Of a stretch of DNA of 64,000 nucleotides, positions 39,266 to 47,460 are shown piece by piece. Both the position numbers and the translations under genes were made by a program. The stretch lies in the NCBI RefSeq assembly GCF_900107375.1, contig NZ_FNPT01000016.1, positions 1 to 64,000 of the forward strand, in the 5' to 3' direction. This stretch comes from Lysobacter sp. yr284. Lineage in GTDB: Bacteria > Pseudomonadota > Gammaproteobacteria > Xanthomonadales > Xanthomonadaceae. The notes below the pieces were generated by a model. It had not been told where the DNA came from. It worked only from the letters and a program-made list of their open reading frames with translations, and made no database searches. Numbering within the stretch: the stretch's first letter is position 1; each line of letters opens with the position of its first letter.

Positions 39266-40156
39266 ATGCACAGTGCGATGGAGCGCGCGCCGCTGGCGCG
39301 CGTGTGGGAATTCTCGGCCCGGATCTTGGGCCTGCTGATGGTCTGGTTCGGCGCGATGCGCGGGTTCGCGTTCGAAGTCGAAGCGCTGGCCAAGACGCTC
39401 GCCGGCGCCGGCCTGCCCGCGTTCGCCGCCGACGCGGCCTGGCTGAGCCCGGCGCTGGGCGCGTTGGAAGGCGCGATCGGCGCGGCGCTGCTGCTCGCGC
39501 CCGCGGGCCGCTGGCGACGCGGCGCGGCGCTGGCGGCGATGGCGTTCTGGGCCGCCGGCCTGTTCGCCCTGCTGAGCCCGGCGGCGTGGATCCACGAGCC
39601 GCCCTACGGCGGTTTCCCGGTGATCGGCTCCGGCCAGACCCTGCTCAAGCACCTGGGCATCGCCGGCCTCGCGCTGGGCGTGTACGCGCACGAACGCGGC
39701 TGCGCCCGCGCGCTGTGGACGCTGTGGGCGGGGCAACTGCTGGTGCTGGTGTGGATCGGGCTGATGAAGTTCACCCGCATCGAAGCCGAGGGCGTGGCCG
39801 GGCTGATGCGTTCGAGCCCGCTGTTTTCCTGGCTGTACGGGCCGTTGGACGTGCAGGGCGCCTCGAACCTGATCGGCGCGGTCGAACTGGCGACCGCGGC
39901 GCTGATCGCGCTGTGGCCGTGGCGGCCGCGGCTGGCGCGCTGGGGCCTGTGGGCGGCGGTGGCGACCTATCTGCTGACCAACAGTTTCCTGTTCACCCTG
40001 CCGGGCTGGCAGCCGGGTTACGGCGCGCCGTTCGTCGGCGGTACCGGCCAGTTCTTGCTCAAGGATCTGTTGCTGCTGCTCGGCGCGCTGGCCTTGCTGC
40101 GCGCCGGTGCGGCCGAACGCCGCGGCCGCTCAGGCGCCGCCGCGGCCGCGCCGTAG
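39266..40156 (+). CDS. YkgB/DUF417-type membrane protein
   Basis: A 296-residue protein with about eight hydrophobic helices. The C-terminal half contains IGLMKFTRIEAEGVAGLMRS and SPLFSWLYG, the DUF417 (YkgB) signature; the N-terminal half looks like a related DoxX-type four-helix unit, so the protein may be an internal duplication or fusion. Function unknown; DUF417 proteins have been linked to oxidative-chlorine stress in E. coli (rclC). GGAG about 9 nt upstream of ATG 39266. Overlaps elaA tail-to-tail by 27 bp. Confidence 0.8.
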   Translation: MHSAMERAPLARVWEFSARILGLLMVWFGAMRGFAFEVEALAKTLAGAGLPAFAADAAWLSPALGALEGAIGAALLLAPAGRWRRGAALAAMAFWAAGLFALLSPAAWIHEPPYGGFPVIGSGQTLLKHLGIAGLALGVYAHERGCARALWTLWAGQLLVLVWIGLMKFTRIEAEGVAGLMRSSPLFSWLYGPLDVQGASNLIGAVELATAALIALWPWRPRLARWGLWAAVATYLLTNSFLFTLPGWQPGYGAPFVGGTGQFLLKDLLLLLGALALLRAGAAERRGRSGAAAAAP

Positions 40157-40606
40157 CAGGTCGATGTGCGGAATGCCGTCCTCGACATACGGCTCGGACG
40201 AAGGCGCGAACCCGTAGCGGCCGTAATAGGCCTGCAAATGCGATTGCGCGCCGATCTGGATGTCGGCGCCGGGCCAGCGCCGCTCGATTTCGATCAGCGC
40301 GGCCTCCAGCAGCGGCCCGCCCAGGCCCAGGCCGCGGAAGTCCGCCGCGGTCAGTACCCGGCCGAAGCTGACCTGGGGATAGCTCAGCCCGGCCGGCAGG
40401 ATGCGCAGGTACGCCGCCAGCCGGCCGTCGCCGGCGCGGCCCATCAGGTGCACGGCCTCGGGGTGGCGGTCCTTGCCGTCGGGATCGAGGTAGACGCAGT
40501 CCTGTTCGATCACGAACACCTCCGAGCGCAGCCGCAGCAGCTCGTAGAGCTCGTCCAGGCTGAGGTCGGCGTAGCGCTTGGCTTGCCAGGTCACGGTCGC
40601 GGTCAT
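40130..40606 (-). CDS. elaA: ElaA-family GNAT acetyltransferase
   Basis: A 158-residue protein of the ElaA group: LRSEVFVIEQDCVYLDPDGKDRH (split), HLMGRAGDGRLAAYLRI, FGRVLTAADFRGLGLGGPLL (acetyl-CoA site) and QIGAQSHLQAYYGRYGF are the family blocks. Substrate unknown. Divergent from ubiE with a 142-bp gap. Confidence 0.92.
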   Translation of the reverse strand: MTATVTWQAKRYADLSLDELYELLRLRSEVFVIEQDCVYLDPDGKDRHPEAVHLMGRAGDGRLAAYLRILPAGLSYPQVSFGRVLTAADFRGLGLGGPLLEAALIEIERRWPGADIQIGAQSHLQAYYGRYGFAPSSEPYVEDGIPHIDLLRRGRGGA

Positions 40607-40735
40607 GGACGCATCATGCCAAAGCGGGCGGCCGGCGGAGCGGGGGCGGGGCTAATCCTTTCGGGGGAGGTTTCCGTCCGGATCGAGCCTGTGGACACCT
40701 CCCACAACGGCAAAGCCCCGGCACGGCCGCCATGC

Positions 40736-40741
40736 GATAAT
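40736..40741 (+). promoter_or_regulatory. Putative -10 element of ubiE
   Basis: GATAAT ends 7 nt before the ATG at 40749, identical hexamer and near-identical spacing to hemC. No Shine-Dalgarno. Confidence 0.55.
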
Positions 40742-40748
40742 CGCGGCC

Positions 40749-41513
40749 ATGAACGAATCCAAGCCCCAGCCCGACGACACCACCCACTTCGGCTTCCGCG
40801 AGGTGCCGCGCGAGCACAAGCGCAAGCTGGTGGGCGAAGTGTTCTCCTCGGTCGCCGGCAACTACGACCTGATGAACGACCTGATGAGCCTGGGCATCCA
40901 TCGGGTCTGGAAGCGCTATTTCACCGCCACCGCCCAGGTCCGCCGCGGCGACCGCGTGCTCGACCTGGCCGGCGGCACCGGCGACATCGCCGCGCTGTTG
41001 CGCGACCGGGTCGGCGACAGCGGCAGCATCGTGCTGGGCGACATCAACTACGACATGCTGAAAGTAGGCCGCGACCGCATGACCGACCGCGGCCGCGTGT
41101 CCGGCTTCGAGTACGTGCAGTGCAACGCCGAGGCGTTGCCGTTCCCGGACGCCAGCTTCGACCTGGTCACCATCGCCTTCGGCCTGCGCAACGTCACCGA
41201 CAAGGACGCGGCGCTGCGCGAGATGCTGCGCGTGCTCAAGGTCGGCGGCCAGGCGCGGGTGCTGGAGTTCTCGGAAGTGAAGGCCGACTGGTTCAAGCCG
41301 ATCTACGATTTCCACTCGTTCAACGTGCTGCCGAAGCTGGGCAAGCTGTTCGCCAACGACAGCGAGAGCTACCGCTACCTGGCCGAGAGCATCCGCAAGC
41401 ATCCGCCGCAGGACGAACTCAAGCGGATGATGGTCGAGGCGGGGTTCGCGCGGGTCGACTACAAGAACTTGTCGGCGGGGATTTGCGCGGTGCATACCGG
41501 CTACAAGGCCTGA
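40749..41513 (+). CDS. ubiE: Ubiquinone/menaquinone C-methyltransferase UbiE
   Basis: A 254-residue SAM-dependent methyltransferase of ubiquinone biosynthesis. Family blocks: FSSVAGNYDLMNDLMSLGIH, motif I VLDLAGGTGDIA, TIAFGLRNVTDKDAAL, and C-terminal SAGICAVHTGYK. Length equals E. coli UbiE. Own promoter-like box; strong terminator follows. Confidence 0.97.
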   Translation: MNESKPQPDDTTHFGFREVPREHKRKLVGEVFSSVAGNYDLMNDLMSLGIHRVWKRYFTATAQVRRGDRVLDLAGGTGDIAALLRDRVGDSGSIVLGDINYDMLKVGRDRMTDRGRVSGFEYVQCNAEALPFPDASFDLVTIAFGLRNVTDKDAALREMLRVLKVGGQARVLEFSEVKADWFKPIYDFHSFNVLPKLGKLFANDSESYRYLAESIRKHPPQDELKRMMVEAGFARVDYKNLSAGICAVHTGYKA

Positions 41514-41540
41514 CGCGTCCGCGCTTCGCGCAGATGGAAA

Positions 41541-41566
41541 GACGCCGGGCATCGCCCGGCGTTTTT
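41541..41566 (+). terminator. Rho-independent terminator of ubiE
   Basis: ACGCCGGGC-ATC-GCCCGGCGT followed by TTTTC, 28 bp after the stop. A textbook intrinsic terminator. Confidence 0.9.
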
Positions 41567-41603
41567 CGTTGCGCAGGGGATGTGTTGCGGCACCGCGCTG
41601 AAG

Positions 41604-41767
41604 ACTCTGGATCCCCGCATTCGCGGGGATGACCGCTAGAGGGGGCGCCGCGAAGCCGACTCCTGGAAAGAATCGCCGCGAACCCCTCCTATCGTCATGC
41701 CCGCGAACGCGGACATCCAGGGCTGTACCGCGACGCAACCTGTGGGAGGGGCTTCAGCCCCGACGCC
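41604..41767. repeat. Repeat cluster: CGCGGGGATGAC pair plus GTGGGAGGGGC unit
   Basis: CCCCGCATTCGCGGGGATGA (41613-41632) and the inverted GTCATGCCCGCGAACGCGGA (41694-41713) are the two ends of an element like that at 11.74 kb. Directly after it comes TGTGGGAGGGGCTTCAGCCC (41741-41760) of the second family. This fills the convergent gap between ubiE and the SDR gene. Confidence 0.8.
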
Positions 41768-41817
41768 TTCCGCTCAATTCGCCGCGGCCCCGCATCGACG
41801 CCCGAGCCCCACCACAC

Positions 41818-42561
41818 TCAAGCCGAAAACCCGCCATCCACCGAAATCTGCGTGCCGGTGATGAACGCGCCGCCCGGCCCGGCCAGGTGCGCGACCGTCG
41901 CGGCGATGTCGTCGGCGTTGCCGAACGCCCGCAGCGGCAAGCCCGCGCGCTGGTGGTCGGCGCCTTCGCCGTCGGCCGGGTTCATGTCGGTGTCGATCGG
42001 CCCCGGCTGCACCGTGTTGACGGTGATGCCGCGCGGGCCCAGGTCCTGCGCCAGGCCCTTGCTCAGCCCGACCACGGCGGCCTTGCTCAGCGAGTACAGC
42101 GCCATGCCGGGCGCGCCGACGCGCTCGCCCAGGCAGCTGCCGATGGTGACGATGCGGCCGCCGCGCGGCAGGTGCTTCGACGCCGCCTGCGCCGCCACGA
42201 ACGGCGCGCGCACGTGGATCGCCATGACCCGCTCGTAGTTCTCCAGCGATTCGTCCTCGAACGGGCCGTAGGTCCACACCCCGGCGTTGTTGACCAGGAT
42301 GTCGAGGCGGCCGAGCTCGGCCACGGTGCGCTCGACCGCCGCGGTCACCGCCTGCGCGTCGGCGCTGTCGGCGGCGATGGCGATCGCGCGGCGGCCGCCG
42401 TCGCGGATCTGCGCGGCGAGGTCCTCGGCGCGCTGTGCGGAGCTGACGTAGGTGATCGCCACGTCGGCGCCGTCGGCGGCGAGGCGGCGGGCGATGGCGG
42501 CGCCGATGCCGCGGCTGGCGCCGGTGACGAGGGCGACTTTGCCTGCAAGGGGAAGCGTCAT
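41818..42561 (-). CDS. Short-chain dehydrogenase/reductase (FabG-like)
   Basis: A 247-residue classical SDR: TGASRGIG (13-20), LVNNAGVW, the catalytic IGSCLG Ser with Y-x3-K in LYSLSKAA, and the C-terminal GTQISVDGGFS. An NAD(P)H-dependent oxidoreductase, most like 3-oxoacyl-ACP reductases, but isolated from fatty-acid genes; the true substrate is unknown. Divergent from the M1 peptidase. Confidence 0.88.
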   Translation of the reverse strand: MTLPLAGKVALVTGASRGIGAAIARRLAADGADVAITYVSSAQRAEDLAAQIRDGGRRAIAIAADSADAQAVTAAVERTVAELGRLDILVNNAGVWTYGPFEDESLENYERVMAIHVRAPFVAAQAASKHLPRGGRIVTIGSCLGERVGAPGMALYSLSKAAVVGLSKGLAQDLGPRGITVNTVQPGPIDTDMNPADGEGADHQRAGLPLRAFGNADDIAATVAHLAGPGGAFITGTQISVDGGFSA

Positions 42562-42871
42562 GTCTAAAGTTCCGAATAATGGAAGAACGGTACAAGGCTA
42601 GCCGGGCCGCGACCGTTGCGCCAGTGCGCGCCGCCGGGACGCTGTATATCGCAGCGCGGGGCGCCGGCCGGTCGCCGGGCGCTGGCCCGATCCGGGTTGC
42701 GTCCCCGGCCGCGACCGCGGTCGCGGCGCCGGTCGCGCGCGGTCGCCGGCGCCGCTCCGCCTGCCTCGCGCCGCCGCGCGGGCGGCGTGCGCGCCGACTG
42801 CCAAGATGCACAAGCCCCGGCGCGGGGCGAGGCGCTACACTCGGCCATTCACCGGCTTCCGTGGTTTTCCG
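42562..42871. other. Divergent intergenic region, SDR / M1 peptidase
   Basis: 310 bp with extreme GC content and overlapping palindromes such as CCGCGACCGCGGTCGCGG (42718-42735). TACACT at 42836-42841 is a likely -10 of the M1 peptidase gene, giving a leader of about 25 nt. No gene seen. Confidence 0.5.
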
Positions 42872-44833
42872 ATGCGCATTTCGATCCTGTCCGTCTGTCT
42901 CGTCGCGGCCCTCGCCGCCGCCGGCTGCTCGCGCGAATCCGCGCCCGCCAGCGACTCGTCCCCGCCCGCCGCGACCCCGGAGGCCAAAGTGAGCGACACC
43001 GCCGTTGCCGCGGCCGACCGCGACGAACATTCCTACGCCCAGCCGGACCGGGTCCGCATCGACGACCTGGCGCTGGAGCTGAAGGTCGACTTCGCCGCCA
43101 AGACCCTGGCCGGCAGCGCCACCTACACGCTCGACTGGACCGACCCCAAGGCCACCGAGCTGGTGCTCGACACCCGCGAGCTGAAGATCGAGAAGATCGC
43201 CGGCGAAGGCGCCGACGGCAAGTGGCAGGACCTCAAGTTCGCCCTGGCCGACGCCGACAAGACCCTGGGCAGCAAGCTCACCATCGACGCGCCGCAGCGC
43301 AACAAGCGCATCCGCGTGGCCTACGTCACCTCGCCGGGCGCGTCCGGCCTGCAGTGGCTGGAGCCGTCGATGACCGAGGGCAAGAAGCAGCCCTTCATGT
43401 TCAGCCAGTCGCAGCAGATCCACGCGCGTTCGTGGGTGCCGCTGCAGGACACGCCGAGCGTGCGCTTCACCTACACCGCGCACGTGACCGCGCCGAAGGA
43501 CGCGATGGTGCTGATGAGCGCCGACAACGATCCCAAGGCGGCGCGCGACGGCGACTACAGCTTCAAGATGCCGCAGAAGATCCCCTCGTACCTGCTCGCC
43601 ATCGCCGCCGGCGACCTGACCTTCCAGCCGATCTCCAACCGCAGCGGCGTGTGGGCGGAACCGGCGATGGTCAAGAAGGCCGCGAACGAGTTCGCCGACA
43701 CCGAAAAGATGATGGAGACCACCGAGAAGCTCTACGGTCCCTATCGCTGGGAGCGCTACGACATCCTGGTGCTGCCGCCGTCGTTCCCGTACGGCGGCAT
43801 GGAGAACCCGCGCCTGACCTTCGCCACCCCGACCGTGATCGTCGGCGACAAGTCGCTGGTGTCGCTGGTCGCGCACGAACTCGCGCACAGCTGGTCGGGC
43901 AACCTGGTCACCTTCAGCAGCAGCAAGGACGGCTGGCTCAACGAAGGCTTCACCAGCTACGTCGAGAACCGCATCGTCGAGGCGCTGTACGGCAAGGAGC
44001 GCGCCGACATGGAGAACGTGATCGGCCGCAACGAGCTGGCCGCCGAGTTCAAGACCATCGACCCCAAGCTGCAGGCGCTGGCGCTCAAGCCCGGCACCCT
44101 GAAGGACCCCGACGACGCCTCCAGCGCGACGGTCTACACCAAGGGCGCGTGGTTCCTGCAGTTCCTCGAACAGCGTTACGGCCGCGAAGCGTTCGACCCG
44201 TTCCTGCGCAGCTACTTCGACCACTTCGCGTTCCAGTCGATCCCGACCACCAAGTTCGTCGAGTACGCCAAGGCCAACCTGCTGGCCAAGCATCCGGGCA
44301 AGGTGACCGAGGCCGAGCTGGACGAGTGGATCTACGGCCCGGGCATCCCGGCGTCGGCGCCGGCGACGGTGTCGCCGCGCTTCGACGCGGTCGACGCCGC
44401 GCGCAAGGGCTGGGTCGAGGGCGGCAAGCTGCCCGAGGCCGCGGCCACCGCGAAGTGGAGCACGCAGGAGTGGGTGCACTTCATCGAAGGCATGCCGGAA
44501 ACGCTCAGCGTCGAACAGCTCAAGGCGCTGGACGCGGCCTATAAGTTCACCGGCACGCCCAACGGCGAGATCGCCCAGCGCTGGTATCCGCTGGCGGTGC
44601 GCAGCGGCTACCACGACGCCGACAAGGCGATCGCCGCGTTCCTGGAAAAGATCGGCCGGCGCAAGCTGATCATGCCGACCTACACCGAACTGGCGAAAAC
44701 CCCCGAGGGCCTGAAGCTGGCCGAGGACACCTTCGCCAAGGCCAGGCCGGGTTACCACCCGATCACCACCGGTTCGGTCGAGGCGGTGATCGCCAAGGCC
44801 AAGTCGGCGCCGGCCGCGGCGGCGGGCCAGTAA
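42872..44833 (+). CDS. M1-family metallo-aminopeptidase lipoprotein (LTA4 hydrolase-like)
   Basis: A 653-residue zinc peptidase: H335-E336-x2-H339 ... E358 in VAHELAHSWSGN and WLNEGF, plus the substrate-binding PYGGMENPRLTF. The C-terminal helical domain (about 470-630) is of the leukotriene-A4-hydrolase C type, separating it from PepN. A lipobox (AAAGCS) follows the signal peptide, so it is membrane-anchored outside the cytoplasm. It trims N-terminal residues from peptides; an epoxide hydrolase activity is not inferred. The hydrolase gene at 44846 follows by 12 bp. Confidence 0.92.
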   Translation: MRISILSVCLVAALAAAGCSRESAPASDSSPPAATPEAKVSDTAVAAADRDEHSYAQPDRVRIDDLALELKVDFAAKTLAGSATYTLDWTDPKATELVLDTRELKIEKIAGEGADGKWQDLKFALADADKTLGSKLTIDAPQRNKRIRVAYVTSPGASGLQWLEPSMTEGKKQPFMFSQSQQIHARSWVPLQDTPSVRFTYTAHVTAPKDAMVLMSADNDPKAARDGDYSFKMPQKIPSYLLAIAAGDLTFQPISNRSGVWAEPAMVKKAANEFADTEKMMETTEKLYGPYRWERYDILVLPPSFPYGGMENPRLTFATPTVIVGDKSLVSLVAHELAHSWSGNLVTFSSSKDGWLNEGFTSYVENRIVEALYGKERADMENVIGRNELAAEFKTIDPKLQALALKPGTLKDPDDASSATVYTKGAWFLQFLEQRYGREAFDPFLRSYFDHFAFQSIPTTKFVEYAKANLLAKHPGKVTEAELDEWIYGPGIPASAPATVSPRFDAVDAARKGWVEGGKLPEAAATAKWSTQEWVHFIEGMPETLSVEQLKALDAAYKFTGTPNGEIAQRWYPLAVRSGYHDADKAIAAFLEKIGRRKLIMPTYTELAKTPEGLKLAEDTFAKARPGYHPITTGSVEAVIAKAKSAPAAAAGQ

Positions 44834-44845
44834 CACGACGGGCGC

Positions 44846-45826
44846 ATGCGCAAGCCTCGCGCCCTGCTGAAGACGGCCGCCCTCGTGGCGGCCGTCTTGC
44901 TGTGCGCGCTGGCGATCTGGCTGTGGCCCGATCCCTATCGCGTGGTGCTGGCCGACTACGCGCGCCAGCGCTGGCAGGCCGGGCTGACCCGCAACGCGGC
45001 CAAGATCGACGACCACCGCTGGGTCTACGCCTACAACGACGACGCGCCGGCGAACGCGCCGACCGTGGTGATGATCCACGGCTTCACCGGCAGCAAGGAA
45101 AACTGGTATCCGCTGGCGCAGCGCCTGCGCGGCCGCTACCGCCTGTTCGCGCCGGACCTGCCCGGTTGGGGCGAAAGCGAGCGCAAGGCCGGCGGCGACT
45201 ACGGCTTCCTCGCCCAGAGCGCGCGGGTGGCGCGTTTCATCGAACAGGTCGCGCGCAAGTCCGGCAGCGAGGTGGTGCTGCTCGGCCATTCGATGGGCGG
45301 CGGCATCGTCGCGCTGACGACCGCGCGGCATCCGCGCGAGGTCGACCGCATGGGCCTGTTCGACGCCGCCGGCGTGCGCTTCAACGACAACGCCTTCGGC
45401 TTGGCGGTGCTGCGCGGCAAGAACCCGTTCGCGGTCGACGATGCGGCTTCGCTGCAGCGCTACATCGACATCGTGTTCTACGACGACGCGGCCAAGCCGG
45501 TCATCCCGTGGCCGGCCAGCCGCATCTACATCGACAAGCGCCGCCGCGACGCCGCGTTCGAGCAATCCGTGCTCGACAACATCGGCCGCAGCGACGAACG
45601 CTTCCTGCCCGGCATCCAGGCCGCCGGGATCCGCCAGCCGTCCTTGCTGCTATGGTGCGCGCAGGACGTGGTGATCGATCCCAGCGCGCTGGACCTGTAC
45701 GCCGCGCGCCTGCCGCAGGCGCAGCGCGTGTTGCTGCAGGGCTGCGGCCACATGTCGATCGTCGAACGCCCGCAACAAGCCGCCGACGCGGTGAACCGAC
45801 TGATAACCGAGGCCCGCCCGCGATGA
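44846..45826 (+). CDS. Membrane-anchored alpha/beta hydrolase (lipase-like)
   Basis: A 326-residue hydrolase with an N-terminal signal anchor (LLKTAALVAAVLLCALAIWL). HGFTGSKENW supplies the oxyanion region, GHSMGGG the nucleophile (S149), and CGHMSIVERP the catalytic His near the C-terminus. It resembles proteobacterial lipases and esterases of the Moraxella LipA/Lip3 kind. Co-transcribed with the M1 peptidase upstream and the lipoprotein gene downstream (4-bp overlap). Confidence 0.87.
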   Translation: MRKPRALLKTAALVAAVLLCALAIWLWPDPYRVVLADYARQRWQAGLTRNAAKIDDHRWVYAYNDDAPANAPTVVMIHGFTGSKENWYPLAQRLRGRYRLFAPDLPGWGESERKAGGDYGFLAQSARVARFIEQVARKSGSEVVLLGHSMGGGIVALTTARHPREVDRMGLFDAAGVRFNDNAFGLAVLRGKNPFAVDDAASLQRYIDIVFYDDAAKPVIPWPASRIYIDKRRRDAAFEQSVLDNIGRSDERFLPGIQAAGIRQPSLLLWCAQDVVIDPSALDLYAARLPQAQRVLLQGCGHMSIVERPQQAADAVNRLITEARPR

Positions 45827-46554
45827 ACGTCCGCCACGCCACCGCCCTGCTCGCCGCCGCGATGATCCTGGCCGGCTGCGACAAGCCCGATCCCAAGGCC
45901 GCCGAAGCCGCCCAGGCCGCGCAGAAGGAGCAGGCCGCCGCGGCCGAAGCCAAGAACTTCGACAGCGCCTACGCCGGGCAGAAGTGGGACATGGCCGCCG
46001 CCTACGGCGAGATCGTGACGTCGAAGTACGCCGGCACGCCGACCGCCGAACGCATCCGCGCCCAGTACGAGGAGGCGCAGGGCAAGGCCAAGGCCGCGCG
46101 CGAGCAGCGCCGGGTCGAATCGCTATGGTCGTACATGAGCACGCCGGTGAAGCTGGCCAAGGGCAAGGACGGCATCCAGCTGTCGGCCTCGATCTACGCC
46201 AAGGCGAACGTGGAGACCGACGGCAGCACCCCGCGGCCGGTGCAGCTGATCTTCCGCGACCACCCCGACTGGGGCCGCAGCAGCTACCTCGTGCTGCAGG
46301 TCGGCGACTTCAATTGCTACGGCGGCTGCAAGCTCAAGGTCGCCGTGGACGGCAAGACCAAGACCATGGCCGGCAGCCGGCCCAAGACCGACGAGGCCAT
46401 CGCCATGTTCGTCGAGGACGAGCGCGCGTTGTGGCGGCTGCTCGGCGGGGCGAAGGAGTTGAGCATCGAGTTCCCGGTCAAGGCCGGCGGCACCCGCACC
46501 GCGACGTTCGAGGTGGGCGGGTTGAAGCCGGAGAAGATGCCGGGCTGGAAGTGA
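45823..46554 (+). CDS. Lipoprotein, hypothetical
   Basis: A 243-residue lipoprotein: signal MNVRHATALLAAAMILAGC (C19), an Ala/Glu/Lys-rich helical region (25-100) and a beta-rich C-terminal part with CYGGCKLKVAVDGK. Overlaps the hydrolase stop (ATGA), so it belongs to the same operon. No family recognised; it may assist the hydrolase in the envelope. Confidence 0.75.
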   Translation: MNVRHATALLAAAMILAGCDKPDPKAAEAAQAAQKEQAAAAEAKNFDSAYAGQKWDMAAAYGEIVTSKYAGTPTAERIRAQYEEAQGKAKAAREQRRVESLWSYMSTPVKLAKGKDGIQLSASIYAKANVETDGSTPRPVQLIFRDHPDWGRSSYLVLQVGDFNCYGGCKLKVAVDGKTKTMAGSRPKTDEAIAMFVEDERALWRLLGGAKELSIEFPVKAGGTRTATFEVGGLKPEKMPGWK

Positions 46555-46606
46555 GGCGGCGCGACAGCGCCGACAGCCAGCCGCGAGCCGCGGACGAGGG
46601 GGACGA

Positions 46607-47302
46607 ATGGATTCGCGAAGCAGGGGATGGGGATTCGCGCTGGTGTTGGCGTCGATGCTGTTCCTGGTACCAGTATCGTTGGCGAGCGCGCAAACGGACG
46701 AACCACGGGCGGGTACGTCCGCTGAAGAACAGGATTTCAAGGTCGAGCTCGAACCGCCCAAGGCTGGCAGCCTGCGCGCGAAGGCGCTGGCGGCGCTGAC
46801 GTCGCTGGATCGGGCGCAGGCATTGACCCTGTACTCGTTGCAGCCCTGGCCAACGCCGCGCACGCCTGCTGCCTGGTACAAATTGCCCGAGGCGGAGCAG
46901 TCCGAACGAGTCGCCGCTTTTTTCGAAAAAGATCGGCGCCGATGGTGCCGGGGGCACGCGTGCATCGAGGCCAATCGCGTCCTCGGCCGGGTGGAAACGA
47001 GCGGCGCCGACCGCCTCGCTGTGTTGCAGGCCGCGCGCGACGCGCTCGGCAAGGTGCCGAATTTCGGTTATGCCTGCGCGGCGGAGTATCGTCATGCGAT
47101 CGCATTCGCCGATCAAGGGCATCGGTACGAAATCCTGTTGTGCTACCACTGCGGACAGGTCAAGGTCGTGGTGGACGGCAAGGAACGCAGCGGCGACCAG
47201 TCGGCCTACGAAATGGGCGATCTGCGCACGATCGACGCGATCCTGACTCGGGCCGGCGTGCCCCTCGCCAAGGGCGCCGACGCAGGCGACGAAGACGAAT
47301 AA
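46607..47302 (+). CDS. Exported hypothetical protein
   Basis: A 231-residue exported protein: signal peptide (GFALVLASMLFLVPVSLASA), then an alpha/beta body with pairs of Cys (WCRGHACIE; CYHCGQVKVVVDGK). CYHCGQVKVVVDG resembles CYGGCKLKVAVDG in the preceding lipoprotein, hinting at a distant shared fold. GAGGGGG lies 4-5 nt before the ATG. Base composition is a little less GC-rich than its neighbours. Function unknown. Confidence 0.65.
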   Translation: MDSRSRGWGFALVLASMLFLVPVSLASAQTDEPRAGTSAEEQDFKVELEPPKAGSLRAKALAALTSLDRAQALTLYSLQPWPTPRTPAAWYKLPEAEQSERVAAFFEKDRRRWCRGHACIEANRVLGRVETSGADRLAVLQAARDALGKVPNFGYACAAEYRHAIAFADQGHRYEILLCYHCGQVKVVVDGKERSGDQSAYEMGDLRTIDAILTRAGVPLAKGADAGDEDE

Positions 47303-47460
47303 CGGCGCCTGGATCGAGCGCCATGCATTCGCGGTATCGCTCCGCCCCGGCGCCGGGCTGAATGCAGTCGCAGCGTCGTCGCCCCGGCTCTGGCCAGGCG
47401 CGGGTCGCTGGGAAAGAATAGCCGCGTGGCCACGGACGCGGCTGCGCACGGATCCGACTC

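Noticed and set aside
41774-45565. 1263-residue minus-strand frame
   Set aside because: Runs antisense through the M1 peptidase and hydrolase and out of frame through the SDR gene; no motifs.
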